Numbered from the stretch's first letter, positions 45,707 to 61,496 are shown. The stretch is 64,000 nt of DNA from Lophium mytilinum (GCA_010093605.1 MU004192.1:1253774-1317773), one strand, 5' to 3'. A program made the numbers and translations. The notes: generated by a model not told the origin, from the letters alone.

Positions 45707-46132
45707 TCATCTTGTTTGAATGCAGTTGTCGCACCCACGACGGCCGCAATTGAGGCAGACAGGACAATTTATGATGTGGTGTGGACCGTTCCCTACACTT
45801 GCAATAACGTTTGGCAGGTTGCCAATCTTGTGAACTGGAAGTTGGTCAGACGGCTTTCGAGACTGCATCTCTATGCCCAGCGTAGCCTGCTGAATGGATG
45901 AGCATTCAACGCAGTTTGAGCACCTCCGTCGCTGGTGTATTTCCCGGGCCTTTGCCACCACGATTTCGTTGTGCTTGCCCTTACGTGTTAACATTGAATA
46001 GTGGCGTTGGCACGGCGAAGATGTGCTACGACGTTGTGGTAATGGCCGTACTATCACTTACCTTGACATTGCGTCCTGTGAGCGAGGTGTCTATAGCGAC
46101 CGCAACTTCTCTGATGGTGACATGCGCATGTT
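45707..46132 (-). CDS. Cys-rich hypothetical protein fragment, start not found
   Basis: I do not recognise the family. An exon at 46132-46062 (after a CAG acceptor) joins exon 45979-45707 over an 82-bp intron with a GTAAGT donor, giving about 114 residues ending at a stop. The first exon reads ...REVAVAIDTSLTGRNVK and the second GKHNEIVVAKAREI, so the join produces one continuous plausible protein. The C-terminus has a compact cysteine cluster: CSNCVEC near the middle and CPVCLNCGRRGCDNC at the end, suggestive of metal binding. No in-frame ATG was found in the first exon, and the next upstream exon was not located, so the gene is either incomplete in this model or a remnant. Confidence 0.4.
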
Positions 46133-47873
46133 CTGCGTGTCAGCAAGCGTTCTTCGCCTACGGTGAACGTAGACAGTGATATAGGGAGAGGAAATCGACT
46201 AACAAATAGTGTCTATTCAAAGCCGTCATGACCATAGATGAGGCGAATCGAGGGCAGGATGCCATGCCCGCCATCGCAACATCAAGACCACATGGTTCGA
46301 GGCCGACATAGAGTAAGAGTAAACAGTGCCTTTGTGAGAGCTTGCGCAGTAGATGTATTTCGGAGGCTCAGTGTTTGATGTGTTTGAGTTTCAAGAGTGA
46401 GGATACGGTCTCCCGTGAGGGGAACGTCAATGGTTATAACCATATAGGCGTTATCCGCGATAGCAGGGTTCAGCTATGACCTAGGAGCCTCAGATTCAGG
46501 CAGGCTTCAGAGACGGTGGCTGGCTGAGGCCAAAGCCCTCCGGGCTACGCCCTCGGCCCTCCACGCTGCGCCCTCAGTCTTTGCGATGTGAGCCTTAGGA
46601 TGCCGAACAAGCGTAGAGCGCCAATCAAACCTTCTCCTCAACCTGACATCGCTAGCAGTACCGGCATCAATGCTGTCCTGAGCGGCCTCCGGGCGGCCAC
46701 AAGGCACCTCTGGGAGGCCCGTTGCCTCCCCGCAGACCCACGGTAATCAGGCTGAAGATAATGAAGCATCCAATAACGAGCACTGCCAAGAAAGCCCCTC
46801 CGTGAGGCCTTCATCGAGAACCACTCGATAGCGAGACGTGATGACGACAAGAGGACTGTGTGCATGAGGAAGAGGCCTCCTGGAGGAACAGGGTGGTGTT
46901 AAGAGGTTGACTCGGCTAGGGCTGTACTTCGTACGCAAGGCTAACAACCGCCATGCCTAATACGTATGCTAGTGCAGGTTGGGCGGAATTCACGGTACTC
47001 AGGCATATGAGCGTGGATTATTGGCCAGTTGCTAACCCAGATTTCTAGACTCTTGGTTCGATATTCTAGTCCTCCTGACATTGTCAAACGGTCTGCAGAG
47101 TAGCATAGTCAACGTCCTAATATGGAAGCAGCTAGACCTATTTCGTAAGACCCGATTCACAGCGTCCATATGATTACATCGTACCCCTGATTTCTTGTGT
47201 AGTCCAGGAGCCCCTTCAAGAACTCAATGGGCTTACATTGCTACACCACCGAGAAGCTGATATCAATGCTGTTGAGTATTTCTCCAGACGTTCAATTCAC
47301 AGGGAGGAAACCCTTACATTGTCTTGAAATTTTCTTATAATGGGCAGGAGGGCACCAAAGGTTTGACCAGAAGCACAAAGCTGCAATACCAGTGCACTGA
47401 TGTTAAAGCTGAAGAACGCATTTTTAATACTAAATTAATGACGTTTAGATCTTTACATTATATCTCGAACTTTCTTCATATCTAGGGGCATCACAGACAG
47501 CGTCATTCACATGCAAATGGTCACTATTTCTCGAAGGCTAATGTGGGACCTCTAGAAAGGAACATTGTAGTATTTACAGACATCAAACACTTCGAAGGCC
47601 TTCAAATGCATATACAGATCTGCAAGACGCATGAGAACTCGATTCCATTCTGCTCGTGCATTTAGCACGGCCAAAAGAGCCCCCCAATCTAGCTAGTTGG
47701 TGGTTGTATCCAACTCAGCACCGCAAATTGGCATACACTCAGCCAGAGTTTACCGCACGCAGAAGCTCCATCAAGCTACTCCAGACGGTACCACCCCAGC
47801 ACCAAAACTCCCTCAACACCACCCAATTCACGCCGCCTCGCGGAACATCACCCTACTGCACTCCAAATCTGGC
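46133..47873. other. Intergenic region with degenerate repeats
   Basis: A 1.7-kb spacer. A short G/C-rich tandem (ccctccgggctacgccctcgg-like) is at 46528-46575. The right half holds the degenerate array at 46990-47650. No supported gene. Confidence 0.45.
46990..47650 (+). repeat. Highly degenerate relative of the 108-bp repeat (array C)
   Basis: ttacatcg/ttacattg/ttacatta anchors occur near 47174, 47232, 47312 and 47452, with aacattgta at 47561. The stretch 47480-47520 (ctaggggcatcac...gcgtcattcacatgcaaatgg) parallels the array B core (ttaggggacttca...gttgcattcacggtgtaaa). Spacing is irregular except for the last step of 109 bp. Confidence 0.4.
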
Positions 47874-48733
47874 CTATTCTCCACCGAACTTGAATGCCTC
47901 CAGAGGCGCCCAAGGGCCACCCCTCTCCTCCCCACGCTCTCGCTTCCTCCCCCTGATCTCCAGCTCCTCTTCCTCCTCCTCCTCGCAGCCCGGCAATCTC
48001 ACCGCCGCCGCCACACTCGTCCAATCCACCCCTCCCACCTTCACTTCCCTCCCCAGCCTACGCAACAGCGAGCAAAGAACCGACACCAAGTGCCAGGTCC
48101 TCACACTGTCCTGATGCTGTATCATCTTCTCCAGCAGCACCATTCCCCTCACTCGGAAGCCCGCCCGGATATCCTGGGGGTTCTCCAGCATCTCCTTCAA
48201 CGTAGCCCGACGTTGCTCGACCCACTGCCGATTCGGCTACACAAAAATGAACATGTCAGCAACCTCTCTCATCAATAGCTCAGAGGCAGAAGGAATTCTC
48301 AACCACTCACCCCAAAAAACCCCCCACTCGCCCCCCAAACCGCCCACCCCCAGCTCTCAACATCCAACCCCGCCGACTCGCGGCTCCGTAGCAGCGGCCA
48401 CAGCAGCGTACGCACGACGCGGTGGAGGTCCTCAAACGCGTCGAGCTCGCCGCAGCCGGAGCCCGACACGCCGCTCATCTTGCGGTACTCGATTGCCTGG
48501 TCGGCGGCCTTCAGCGAGACGGCCTCGATGTTCCTGAGGTCGCGGGCCGCGCGGGGGTGGCTGGGGACGCGGGAGAAGATGGGGAGGGCGAAAGCGTAGG
48601 GGCCGTGCAGCTCGATGTTGATATTGGCGGTGGTGAGGTAGCGTGCGAAGTCGGCTTCGAGGGCGGCGGCGTTGGGGAGGACGAGGTGCGAAGCTAGGTG
48701 GGGGGTGCAGGGGTCGTCTGCTGTGCGAGACAT
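47874..48733 (-). CDS. Hypothetical protein, two exons
   Basis: I do not recognise the family. Exons 48733-48311 and 48236-47874 join in frame over a 74-bp intron, giving 261 residues. The first exon reads as an ordinary globular helical protein (AALEADFARYLTTANINIEL; AYRK-like helices; LHRVVRTLLWPLL). The second has a Leu/Arg-rich helical region (SVRTWHLVSVLCSLLRRLGREV) and ends with an acidic run of Glu followed by a basic RGRKRERG stretch. There is no signal peptide or clear membrane span. The DNA is C-rich at the 5' end and G-rich at the 3' end of the gene, and this produces long spurious frames on the other strand. Confidence 0.7.
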
Positions 48734-49310
48734 TGGGAGGATTCTGGGTTGGTGGGTTAGGGTTGAGGATCAGAGAGAGGAGTGTTGATCACGTGAAGGG
48801 TGGTGACGGATTGGGAGGAGGGGAAGAGAGTTGATGACGGCTGGACAGGTAGATGGAGGAGAAGACTTACGATGATGTTGGTCTGATTTGAAGCGGTTTC
48901 AGCGTGTGAATCGACGGATAATCTAAAGCGCACGGAGCGGACGCGTCTTGTGATGTAGAGCTTGCCAGAACGAAGGAGCTCAAATAGCGGTGGACAAGAA
49001 AAGCATCACGAAGGTTATGAAGTTGATATCGACGCTGGTGGTGTGTGCAGGATGAGAGAGTGTGAATGAGGGCGTTTAAAAGGAAGAAGAGGAAGTCTGA
49101 AAGGTGGAGGTAGGAGACTCTGACAAGTGAAGTGGACCAGAACTGGTCTGTGCGACAGTGCCAAAATCGCAATGCAAGCGCGGTGAAAGTGAATGTTGCG
49201 GTGCAACACCTTGCGGCGTTGTCACCCCGTCTTGAATTGCATGAGTCTATCCCATCCTTTTGAACGCCTATACATAGCTGTGTCACGCAAGCCCCTGTAC
49301 AGACAAAGAA
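48734..49310. other. Intergenic region
   Basis: Spacer between two leftward genes: upstream of the two-exon hypothetical gene and 3' flank of the receptor gene. No feature recognised. Confidence 0.4.
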
Positions 49311-50699
49311 TTATATAGTCCCCGCCTCAGACGTGTACTCCACCACAACTTCTTTTGTAATCCCACCAGTGCTTAACATCATCCGCTCTGTACTGCTTGA
49401 CCGGTCCCGCCTGCTGGCTCTCGAGGGTCCAGTGACGCTGGTGACGGTACCAACGTTGTCGGGGCGGAGGTCAGCGAGCCAGTGGCTCCCCCGATGGTGA
49501 CCGAATCTGCTTTGGCGATTTGATCGTCCGCGGCCTCCGATTTGTTGTGCCGCACTTGGAGCAGAGGAGCTGAGCCCTACGCGCCAGAGCAGAGTTTGAA
49601 GAAGCGGTCTCAGTGTTGCCAAGCATCCAGCTGTGATGCCAATACCTGGTTCTACTGTAGACCAGATTGCCAGATCGGTAGTAGACCCTGCAGAGATATA
49701 TCATAAGAAAGTGATCATGTGTATAGAGAGAGCTGGACGTAGACAAATTGGAAGAATCGACAGCGGCGAAGAGGAGTTGTAGGATCGCAATATCAAGGGG
49801 AGACGCTTACAGAGGTAGTCCGCCGAATTATCCAGACCCGAAACGGAGGGGATGCGGACTATGGTTGCTATACCTCCACTACGGATCTGTCAGTTTTAAA
49901 TTACCTTCATTCTCTGACCGAAAAGCTTACATGGAAGCGAAGGCTAGAATCCCAGCAACATAGGCTTTTGCTTTCCGGTCCAACTGCAAATTCCACACGA
50001 GGAATATAGGGAGAATACCAAAAGTCCAATCGACGATCGCGGTGAGGGCGCTCGCGGCGTAAGTGGCCCCAGTAATGTATTTGGTGTCGACACATCGTGC
50101 TGACCCTGGAGAAACGGTCCAATAATCGGAGATTGGAGTGCATTGAAACATGACAAGGAAAAAGTAACCCGTTCCAAAGATACCGGTTCCAATCATGAGT
50201 AGACGTGTTATCCAGATATGAACTCTCTTAGTGGAGAAGCGCAGAAAGAAGATTCCCAGCGCGATTTTCAGTGTGCAGCTGCTTGAGATGTAAAATAGTT
50301 CGCATAAATACCAGTACTGTAGCCGTGTCAATAGGAACTCGATGCTTAATCTTGGTAGGGAGACTAACTCGCAACGCCGTTCGCTTGTTGTGAGGCGAGA
50401 GGTCTTTGGCATGTCTACCCGTGCCATACTGGACACCTCCAATCTGGCAGATTAGGTACGCCGTGAAGAGAAGCTGTGGGTTTGTGAGCGTCTTTTCTAA
50501 TTTGATGAGGATGCTTTTTGCTGGCTGATCCTCGAGGGATCCTAATTGCACTCACCAAGGTGGTCACCATAGTCCAGTCGTCAGCCCCGAAAGTTTTTAG
50601 CATACCGGCACGAACATAGACTCGTAGGCTAACGGTAATCCATGAAGTAACGAGAAAAAGAATGGCTACCGCAAGCACCTCATGGCTTCTGTCAGCCAT
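49311..50699 (-). CDS. Pth11-like seven-helix integral membrane receptor (fungal rhodopsin-like domain)
   Basis: Putative G-protein-coupled-receptor-like protein of the large Pezizomycotina Pth11-related family; the ligand is unknown. Exons 50699-50556, 50473-50369, 50316-49931, 49878-49811 and 49687-49311 give 359 residues. Seven hydrophobic spans are visible, starting VLAVAILFLVTSWITVSLRVYVR. Family landmarks are FGADDW after helix 1, QIGGVQYGTGRH, YWYLCELFYISSSCTLKIALGIFFLR, FFLVMFQCTPISDYW, and the helix-7 VEPGIGITAGCLATLRPLL. There is no N-terminal CFEM domain or signal peptide, so it belongs to the non-CFEM subgroup. The C-terminal 75 residues are Ser/Arg-rich and cytoplasmic. The exon 3/4 join uses the TAG acceptor at 49879 to restore the ASIGGIATIVRIP motif. 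Confidence 0.92.
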
Positions 50700-52894
50700 C
50701 CGGGCGGGGTTGGAAGCGAATGTGTTGAGGATTCAATAGGAAAAGTGACCAGCACAGCACCATCAGCGCTCACAGTAATGCCTCAGGCGATGCTTCGAAT
50801 TCGTTGAACCTCATGGACACACAGGACACGCAGAGTGGAAGTCGAAGGGTTGAAGGGGCAAGGAGAAAACCCATCTGACAACACACATGCACCCACGAAG
50901 CTGGGACCTGGCATGTGGGCTCTGGCCAACTACATATTCCGTCCTGTAGACGACATGCCTCGGGCCAATGCCGTGCATGAAGGACCATGGTACATGCTTG
51001 TGAATCTGCCGCCATGCGGGTTCAGACACGCTTAGCAGCTCCAAGACCCTAATTCCACGCTGGTCGCCCCCGGTCTTCGCCGCCCGCCCAATCTGCAGGC
51101 GTGGAGGCTCGCCGTACACGCGATCGGCCAGGGGCGGTGCTCCAGAATCTGCGGACGCGCCGGGTGAGATCTGGCGCCGTCGTTGCCTACTGGATGGCAA
51201 CGCGGGCGCCGTTGCTGACAGCCCTAAAGTATGCGGGGGTTTAACCTAATCGCAGTAGGGAGCAGCGTTTCAAAAATTTCTGGAAACTCTCATGCAGCCA
51301 CTCGTTGCGGATTTATTACCTCATATTACCTGATATTGCCGGAGGAGGCCTGATGCATCTGCGAGGCCTGGAGCCAGACCGGAAGCCTGCCTGTTGTGGA
51401 CACCCTAGTAACCTCGTTTGCAGGTGCTGAACCTTTCGAGCTGCTAACCGCGGCATAGTGGCATATGAAAGGCGTGTATAAGGGGTCCAACAGGGAGCTG
51501 CCGGTTCGCTGTAGCCGAGTAGAGGATTAGTGAACAAGTACTTTGTGAACTAGCAAGGAGGTTGTGTGAATCTTCTCGCTTTGCTTCTCCTCCGTGCTGG
51601 AATCGTATTTCGGAGCATAGCAGTCGTGGTGTTGAGTGCTCCTGGAAGGCCCGGCAGTTTTGCGGACACGAAGCTTGATGATCCTGCGCCCGGTCTTCCC
51701 CACAACGGATCGTAGAACACCAAGACTTCGCGTTGTACAACCCACGTAGTAATTCATACTATGCCTCAGTATCACTCCTACTCCCTTCCTTGTCTTCGAA
51801 GGCAGGGCCTCCTCAGTGGTAGGACCTGACTTCCTCCTTGATTCCAAATCTGGCGCTACTACACTCCTCCACCGAACGCAATGACCAACCCTCGACCTCG
51901 AATCGCCTTTGACTCGCCAGAACTTTCTCAGCACTGACAATGCGACCCCGCCTCCAAACAATTTATACTGGACCGCTCCTATGACTTGTCTGACGCCATC
52001 GTCGCGATGCCTCAGAGTTCACCTCCATCCGCTGCGTCGTTCCATCCTTCGTACCCCCTCCCGATCCACTCGCGGCGAGCCATATCCCTACATATTGGTG
52101 TAGACAAATGGGGGTAGGCAGCTGCTCGCCGCGAAGAGACAGGCTGGGTGACAGGTATTCTGATGGCGGACAGGGCGTCTTGGACCTACAACATACACCC
52201 GAGGAGTGGTCGCGTTTGGGCAATGGAATCTGCGGTCATCTCGACTAGTGGTGATGAATACAGCCTTCTGCGACTCTGCGCAGGCACGATCCCAAGAGCT
52301 TTTGAAGTATGAGACCTGGCCTATTCAGCCTTCTCCCCAGGTCCGAGACGCCGATATATTGTTCCTCAGCTTGGTACAGCTAGGAGCAGGCAGGGAATAT
52401 GATTCTTATGCATAAATTGTTCGTTTCTGATAGGACTGTTTGTTTGTATACCGTTGGGAAAACAGTTTGAATGCTGAGGGGGTGGAACAACAATTTGCGC
52501 TGTGTGTATACCAGTTGACTGTTTTATTGATATTCCATGTATGTCCAGAGCCATCCCAAAATCCTTTTCAATCGCCATGATTGAATGTATGTGTGTGTAC
52601 GGTGTCAGAACTCCAGAGGAAACATCAGATGTGTCTTCACCGCTTGGTCCCCTAGCCCAAACGCCGCTCAGCATCCAAATTGCGCTCATTGTGCCTCATC
52701 TAGTGTAGTATCGTGACTTCATGAGAAATATCATCTCTCGTTGTATCCTAACCGCTCGAATGCCGCTCGAATTCCACTGCTCCTAGCAAGTCCGTGTATG
52801 GTCGACCCAAAGTACCCATTGCTCTTCAAGCAGAAATGCCTATTCTGCACACCTCAATCGCCCTGCACTCTGACTCCAGGCCCAGAGCCACCAC
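50700..52894. other. Intergenic region (2.2 kb)
   Basis: Contains the receptor promoter and the 3' flank of the phosphatase gene. Open frames at 50811-51200 and 51527-51961 (-) show no motifs and no splice-supported extension. No repeat family recognised. Confidence 0.4.
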
Positions 52895-56182
<3,288 letters not shown>

Positions 56183-59100
56183 ATGCTTGTTCGCCTCTTG
56201 TGCTTGGTGGCGTCCGCCGCTACTGCAGCCATTGCAAGCCCCCTTGCGCATCCCCGCGCCGTTGTTGAACGCGGTTCAACCTCTTCCACCGACAGCTGTC
56301 CGGGCTACAATGTGTCCAACATCGTCAAGACCGACTCCTCCCTTACGGCTGATCTCAAGCTCGCGGGACCAGCATGCAATGCGTATGGAAAAGATATAGA
56401 CGCATTGAAGTTGCTGGTCGAGTACCAGACTGGTAAGTCGGGCCTGAAACAAGCACTTGTCTAGCCAGATAGTAACTGTGGCTGATAATCCAACAGAGGA
56501 CCGCCTCCACATCAAGATATCTGATGCCGCCGGTCAAGTCTACCAAGTGCAAGAGTCTGTCCTTCCGCGACCCGACAATGATGCTGTTGGAGCATCTGGA
56601 GCTGCTCTTGAGTTTGATCTGACCGAGAAGCCCTTCTCTTTTAAGGTGAAGCGGAAAGATTCTGGCAAGATACTTTTCGACACGTCAGGACCCGGTGGCA
56701 CGTTGATCTTCGAGTCACAATATGTTCGTCTCCGCACCCAGCTGCCGCAAAACCCCAGCTTGTACGGCCTTGGCGAGCATTCCGACTCCTTTCAACTGGA
56801 GACTCATAGTTACACACGCACGCTCTGGAACGCCGAATCACCGTTCATCCCTAACCATTCAAACTTGTATGGCAGCCACCCCATGTACTTTGACCACCGC
56901 GGCGGCAATGGCACGCATGGTGTGTTCCTCCTGAACTCCAATGGCATGGATATCAAAATCGACAATCCGTCTTCGGGCACTTTCCTGGAGTACAACACCT
57001 TGGGCGGCGTCATCGATCTATACATAGTAGCCGGTCCCGACCCTGTGGATGTCAGCAAGCAGTATGCCGAGATAGTCGGACTACCTGCCATGCAGCCATA
57101 TTGGACATTCGGTTTCCACCAATGCAAGTACGGGTACAATGACACCTTGGATGTGGCTGAAGTTGTTGCAAACTATTCCACAGCCGGAATCCCTCTCGAA
57201 GTCATGTGGACGGATATTAATTACATGGACAAGCGTCAAGACTTCACGACAGATCCCGAGCGTTTCAAGCTGAGCATGATGCGGGAGCTTGTTGACGTAT
57301 TGCATAGCCGTAACCAGCGATATGTTCTAATCATTGACCCTGGAATCCATGTAGCGTCAAACCTCAGCTCATACAAGCGAGGCGTAGACCAAGATGTCTT
57401 TTTGAAGACCGCAAACGACGCCTTATACCACGCCGTCGCTTGGCCTGGCGTAATTGCATATCCGGATTGGCTTGCTCCAACTACTGAGGAGTGGTGGACG
57501 GGCGAGCTTGGTCACGCTTTCGACCCGAAAACGGGCATTGATATCGATGGTGTTTGGTAAGCATGCTTTCTACGAATCAACCTCGAGAGCCGTTGGCGAA
57601 ACTTGACCCAAACTATGTGCTAATGCTTTTTAGGATCGATATGAATGAAGCCTCAAACTTTTGTGGGGATGTAAAATGTGTCCCTGAAGGTAGGATCAAT
57701 TTTGTCTGAAATGGATTCTCACAACATACTAACATGTGTCCAGTGCTTGCCCAGCAGGATAATATCCCACCAGAACCCGCGCAGGCACCTCGGAACGACA
57801 CTGGCCGCCGCATTCCTGGCTTTCCCCAAGACTGTAAGTACGCTAGAACAACATATCAGATGCTCTTTCGTCGGGTTCTCTGAAGTGCTGCTCGAGTCGA
57901 GTTTTCAGAAGCCCCTCAAGCAGTTCCTAAGAACTTCGGCGGCTAAGAGGATTTGATAACTGTTCCACCCATCCCCCTATACCATTCTTTTCTGACCATC
58001 CCCGTTACAGTCCAGCCTCATTCAAAGCGCGACTCCGGAGACGGAATGAAAGGCATCGCGGGCCGCAACCTTCTCAACCCTTCCTACGGCATTCACAACC
58101 ACCAAGGCGACATCTCAAACCGCGCCATCTGGACTAACATCTCCAACTACGACGGTACCGCCCAATACGACACCCACAATTTCTACGGCACCATGTCAGC
58201 CTACACCACCCGCGCCGCTATGCTGGCCCGCCGCCCCACAAAGCGTCCCTTCGTCCTCACCCGCAGCACCTTCTCGGGCGCCGGGCGCCAAGTCGCTCAC
58301 TGGTTCGGCGACAACGCCTCGCTATGGGATCACTACCGCACCTCCATCCAGCAGATGCTGACATTCGCCTCCCTGCACCAGATGCCCATGGTCGGCAGCG
58401 ACGTGTGCGGCTTCAACTTGGACACAACCGAGGACCTGTGCGCGCGTTGGGCCATGCTCGGCGCCTTCCAGCCCTTCTACCGCAACCACGCCGATATTAC
58501 CGCGGCCAAGCAGGAGTTCTACCTGTGGCCGATCGTCACGAAGGCCGCGAAGAAGGCGATTGACGTCCGGTATAAGCTCGCGGACTACATCTACACTGCG
58601 TTGTATAGGCAGACGCAGAATGGCACGCCGCTCGTGTCGCCGCTGTTCTTCGCGTACCCTAACGACACGAACACGTTCGCCATCCAAACGCAGTGGCTGT
58701 ACGGCCCTAGTCTCCTCGTGTCGCCTGTTATGGACCAGAACAGCACGAGCGTCAGCATCTACCTCCCTGACGACATTTGGTATGACTACTGGACCGGTAA
58801 AGCAGTCCGCGGTCACGGCAAGAGCGTCACACTGAACAATCTCGCACTTACGGATATCCCGCTGCACATCAAAGGCGGTAGCATCATTGTCCAACGCGCT
58901 TTCTCGGCTATGACGCTGGATGAGGTCCGCAAGCAGGACTTCAACATCACGATTGCGCCAGGCCTAGATGGGACTGCGCACGGGTCGCTGTATGTCGACG
59001 ACGGGGAGAGCTTAGTGCAAGACCCGCTCCTCGATCTCGAGTTCGACTGGGATGGCGAGAATTTGGTTGGGAGTGGGTATCTTCCGTCGGCTGAGATGCA

Positions 59101-59215
59101 AGTCATGAATGTCCAGATCCTCGACCCGGAGTCTGCGAGTAGTGCGGGGCATAAGCGGGCTGTCAGCGTGGATGGGCCGTGGAAGTTGAGCGAGGGGTTC
59201 AAGTGGAGTCTATGA
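56183..59215 (+). CDS. Secreted GH31 alpha-glucosidase
   Basis: Secreted exo-acting alpha-glucosidase releasing glucose from maltose, starch oligomers or related glucosides. Exons 56183-56432, 56497-57556, 57634-57689, 57744-57833 and 58011-59215 give 886 residues. Residues 1-19 (MLVRLLCLVASAATAAIA) form a signal peptide, followed by a PRAVVER-type propeptide site. The GH31 N-terminal domain contains YGLGEHSDSF. The catalytic nucleophile is the Asp of WIDMNEASNF (about 439), created across the exon 2/3 junction. The acid/base Asp is in HWFGDNASLWDHY (about 586), with GSDVCGF and FYRNH nearby. C-terminal beta domains end YDYWTGKAVRG and YVDDGES. Many N-glycosylation sites are present. An upstream ATG at 56054 would add a long leader lacking sense and is rejected. 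Confidence 0.95.
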
Positions 59216-60079
59216 TTGGGCGGAGGAGTGTGTGAGATCCGGCGACGGATGGGTTTTTGGATGTCAACTACACTGCATCTTCTAGCACTGCTGGATGATG
59301 TGTAGGGTTGGCATTCGGGAAGATTCTGCATATTGCTTGCGCGCAAGAACTGCTTGCTGCTTGCTACCTTTTCTTGGTGCTTGGTCCTGCATATAACGAT
59401 CACGAATTATAGATAAGACCTTTCGTCTTCTCTACCTCAGATATCTGTGTTACTATGGTGCACTTGATTTCATGTGAATTTACAGCTGGTGAATTATGTT
59501 TCTAGGCATTTCGCCACAGAAAAAAGTACTTTAGTACTTAGTTACGTAACGATATACCAGGATAGATATTCACTTCATCATCATTGCGCCCAGCACCGCC
59601 TCATCCCCACCACCTCATTCCCCAAAATCACCAGACGCGGCAACATGATATCCCCAGATATTACATGTGCCCGCGTGCGCTCGTGGTGGTGTTCTACTGA
59701 ACCCATGTCCCATAATGTCGTAGCCGACGACAGCCGCCCCACGCACAGCCAGCTCAGTCTGTGGTACAGGTACTGCGCGCCCACAAATTGCCATACTCTA
59801 TATTTTGCTAGTTGACGTGCGCGGTGCGAGGTGTCGCTGAAGGTGGGGGAGATTGTAAATGCCGCGGGAATAAGGCGGACGATGATGGTATCTGGGGTTT
59901 CCCAAAACCTTCGGGTATTGCGTCTAGCCGACGGGTGTCTGCAGGTGGGGCATCCGAGGCGGAGAGTGTGCCATTCATATGACGGCGGCAACGTGAGCAC
60001 GATAGGGATCGGAGACGCGTTTGTCCGTTTGTCGTTTGTTGTTCTGTGTTATACTGTATCGTATCGGGAGAGGATTGAT
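59216..60079. other. Convergent intergenic region
   Basis: Shared 3' flank of the alpha-glucosidase (+) and NCS6 (-). A 139-codon frame at 59581-60000 (-) begins with GTG and is overlapped by frames on the other strand; it is not supported as a gene. Confidence 0.4.
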
Positions 60080-61496
60080 TCAGTCCGGACCTAGTAACAG
60101 CTCTTGAACACTGTTGGCGACAGTATTGCTACTGGGAGCCGATTCTTCGGGATTGTCGTAGCTGACTTCGATGGAGTTCTTAGGCCTGTTCTTGTTGAGA
60201 CCTTCGAGTAGGACGCAGGCTTTGCAGATTTCCTGGCTCGAGAGGTAGCCACAGCGGGCGCATTGGCCCATGGTTTGCTTAGCAGGCTGCTTGCGGGCAC
60301 CATGAGGAGGTCCCTTCAGCTTCTTCCCCTTCTTACCGCTCACTAGTGGTATAGCGTCCGAGTCTGGGGGGTTTGGGGGCTTCGTGCCAGCTGTTGTAAT
60401 CTCGACCTCCAGACCCTCTTCAGCCGCAACCTCGGTCTGTGTGAGCTGCTTCTCCATGGAAGCCATCTCTCCTCCTGATGTTCGTCCATTGGAGCTCCCA
60501 CAACCACCTTCTTCTTCCTCTACGATTGTAGCGTGCCCTCCGCAGCCATTCCCGCAACTCTCGTTCCCACCAGGCACAAGTTTAGCCATGTCTTCACCAC
60601 TCCGCACAACATCCAGTATGGCACTAGGGCGTACTCGTTCGAGGTTCTTGATCAGGGCGCGAGCGCTGCCTCGGAAGGCTTCTGGCGAGTATAGGCATTC
60701 GGTGCTGAAGTAATCGAGGTTCTTGTGGTGAGCATAGAGCACAATCTCCTTCTCATAGGCGTATTTGAGAGGCTTGCTCCGCTTTATGTTCGTGTGTGAG
60801 GTCGTCTCAGGAGAGGATGGGACAATAGAAGGCGTCGAAGTTACGATTGAAGTCGTTCGAGAGAGTCTGGGTAGGTCTCCACGGAGCACTAGCAGGCGCG
60901 AAGGCCGTCAGCAACCCAGTCTTCCATCCCTGGGACAAAGGAAGGAAGCACTCACAGTTCATCAACACCGTTTCCGCAACATCATCGGCGTTGTGTCCCG
61001 TAACCACATGTCTGACTCCCAGCTTGGCTGCCCCTCGATCCAGAGCCTGCCTCCGGAAGACACCACAGTACGTGCAATTCCCTTTCTTACCAACCTGCTC
61101 CACGACCTGATCCATTGTCCATCCATATAGCTCATCGTAACCCAGTATTGTCAGCGGCATATCGTACTGTTTCGCATTGCGCTTGACGGTCTCGAGGGAG
61201 TCATCCCGGTAACCCTTGATGCCCTCATCGATCGAGAGTAGTATTAGCTCCACACCATAGTCGTATCGCTCGTTGAGAGTCTTCAGCACGCTCGCGAGTA
61301 CTGTGCTGTCTTTGCCGCCCGATGCCCCGATAGCAATACGTTCGCCGCGATGGAAGAGGTTGTTGGTGGTGATTGTGTGGTGGATTTCGGCCTCGAAAAC
61401 GGAGATGAAGCAAGGCTTGCAGAGCTTCTGGTGGTTCTTCGGACGTAGGATCAGTGCCCGATTAGTTTGGCAGACGGCACAGGGAGAGGGTGCCAT
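60080..61496 (-). CDS. NCS6: Cytoplasmic tRNA 2-thiolation protein 1 (NCS6/CTU1)
   Basis: Adenylating subunit of the Ncs6-Ncs2 complex, which thiolates the wobble uridine of Lys, Glu and Gln tRNAs using sulfur from the Urm1 relay. Exons 61496-60956 and 60888-60080 give 449 residues. The N-terminal zinc site is CAVC...CKPC (residues 6-29). The PP-loop ASGGKDSTV lies at about 58-66. CTYCGVFRR (near 142) carries catalytic cysteines, followed by [26 protein letters not shown]; this last motif is built across the 67-bp intron. The C-terminal zinc motif [22 protein letters not shown] is intact. An insert of about 100 residues, Gly/Glu/Ser-rich, sits before it and makes the protein longer than the yeast one (about 360), a common feature in filamentous fungi. 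Confidence 0.97.

Noticed and set aside
47040-47075. Possible tRNA B-box (ggttcgatattc)
   Set aside because: The motif lacks the final CC of the B-box consensus, no matching A-box was found at the right distance, and no cloverleaf could be drawn.
51527-51961. 144-codon minus-strand frame
   Set aside because: Arg/Ser-rich reading without domain, splice support or a plausible promoter; probably chance.
58322-58894. 190-codon minus-strand frame
   Set aside because: Antisense shadow of the alpha-glucosidase catalytic exon; the sense strand carries the GH31 signatures.
59581-60000. 139-codon minus-strand frame in the alpha-glucosidase/NCS6 spacer
   Set aside because: It starts with GTG, has no ATG until its last third, and shows no family motif.
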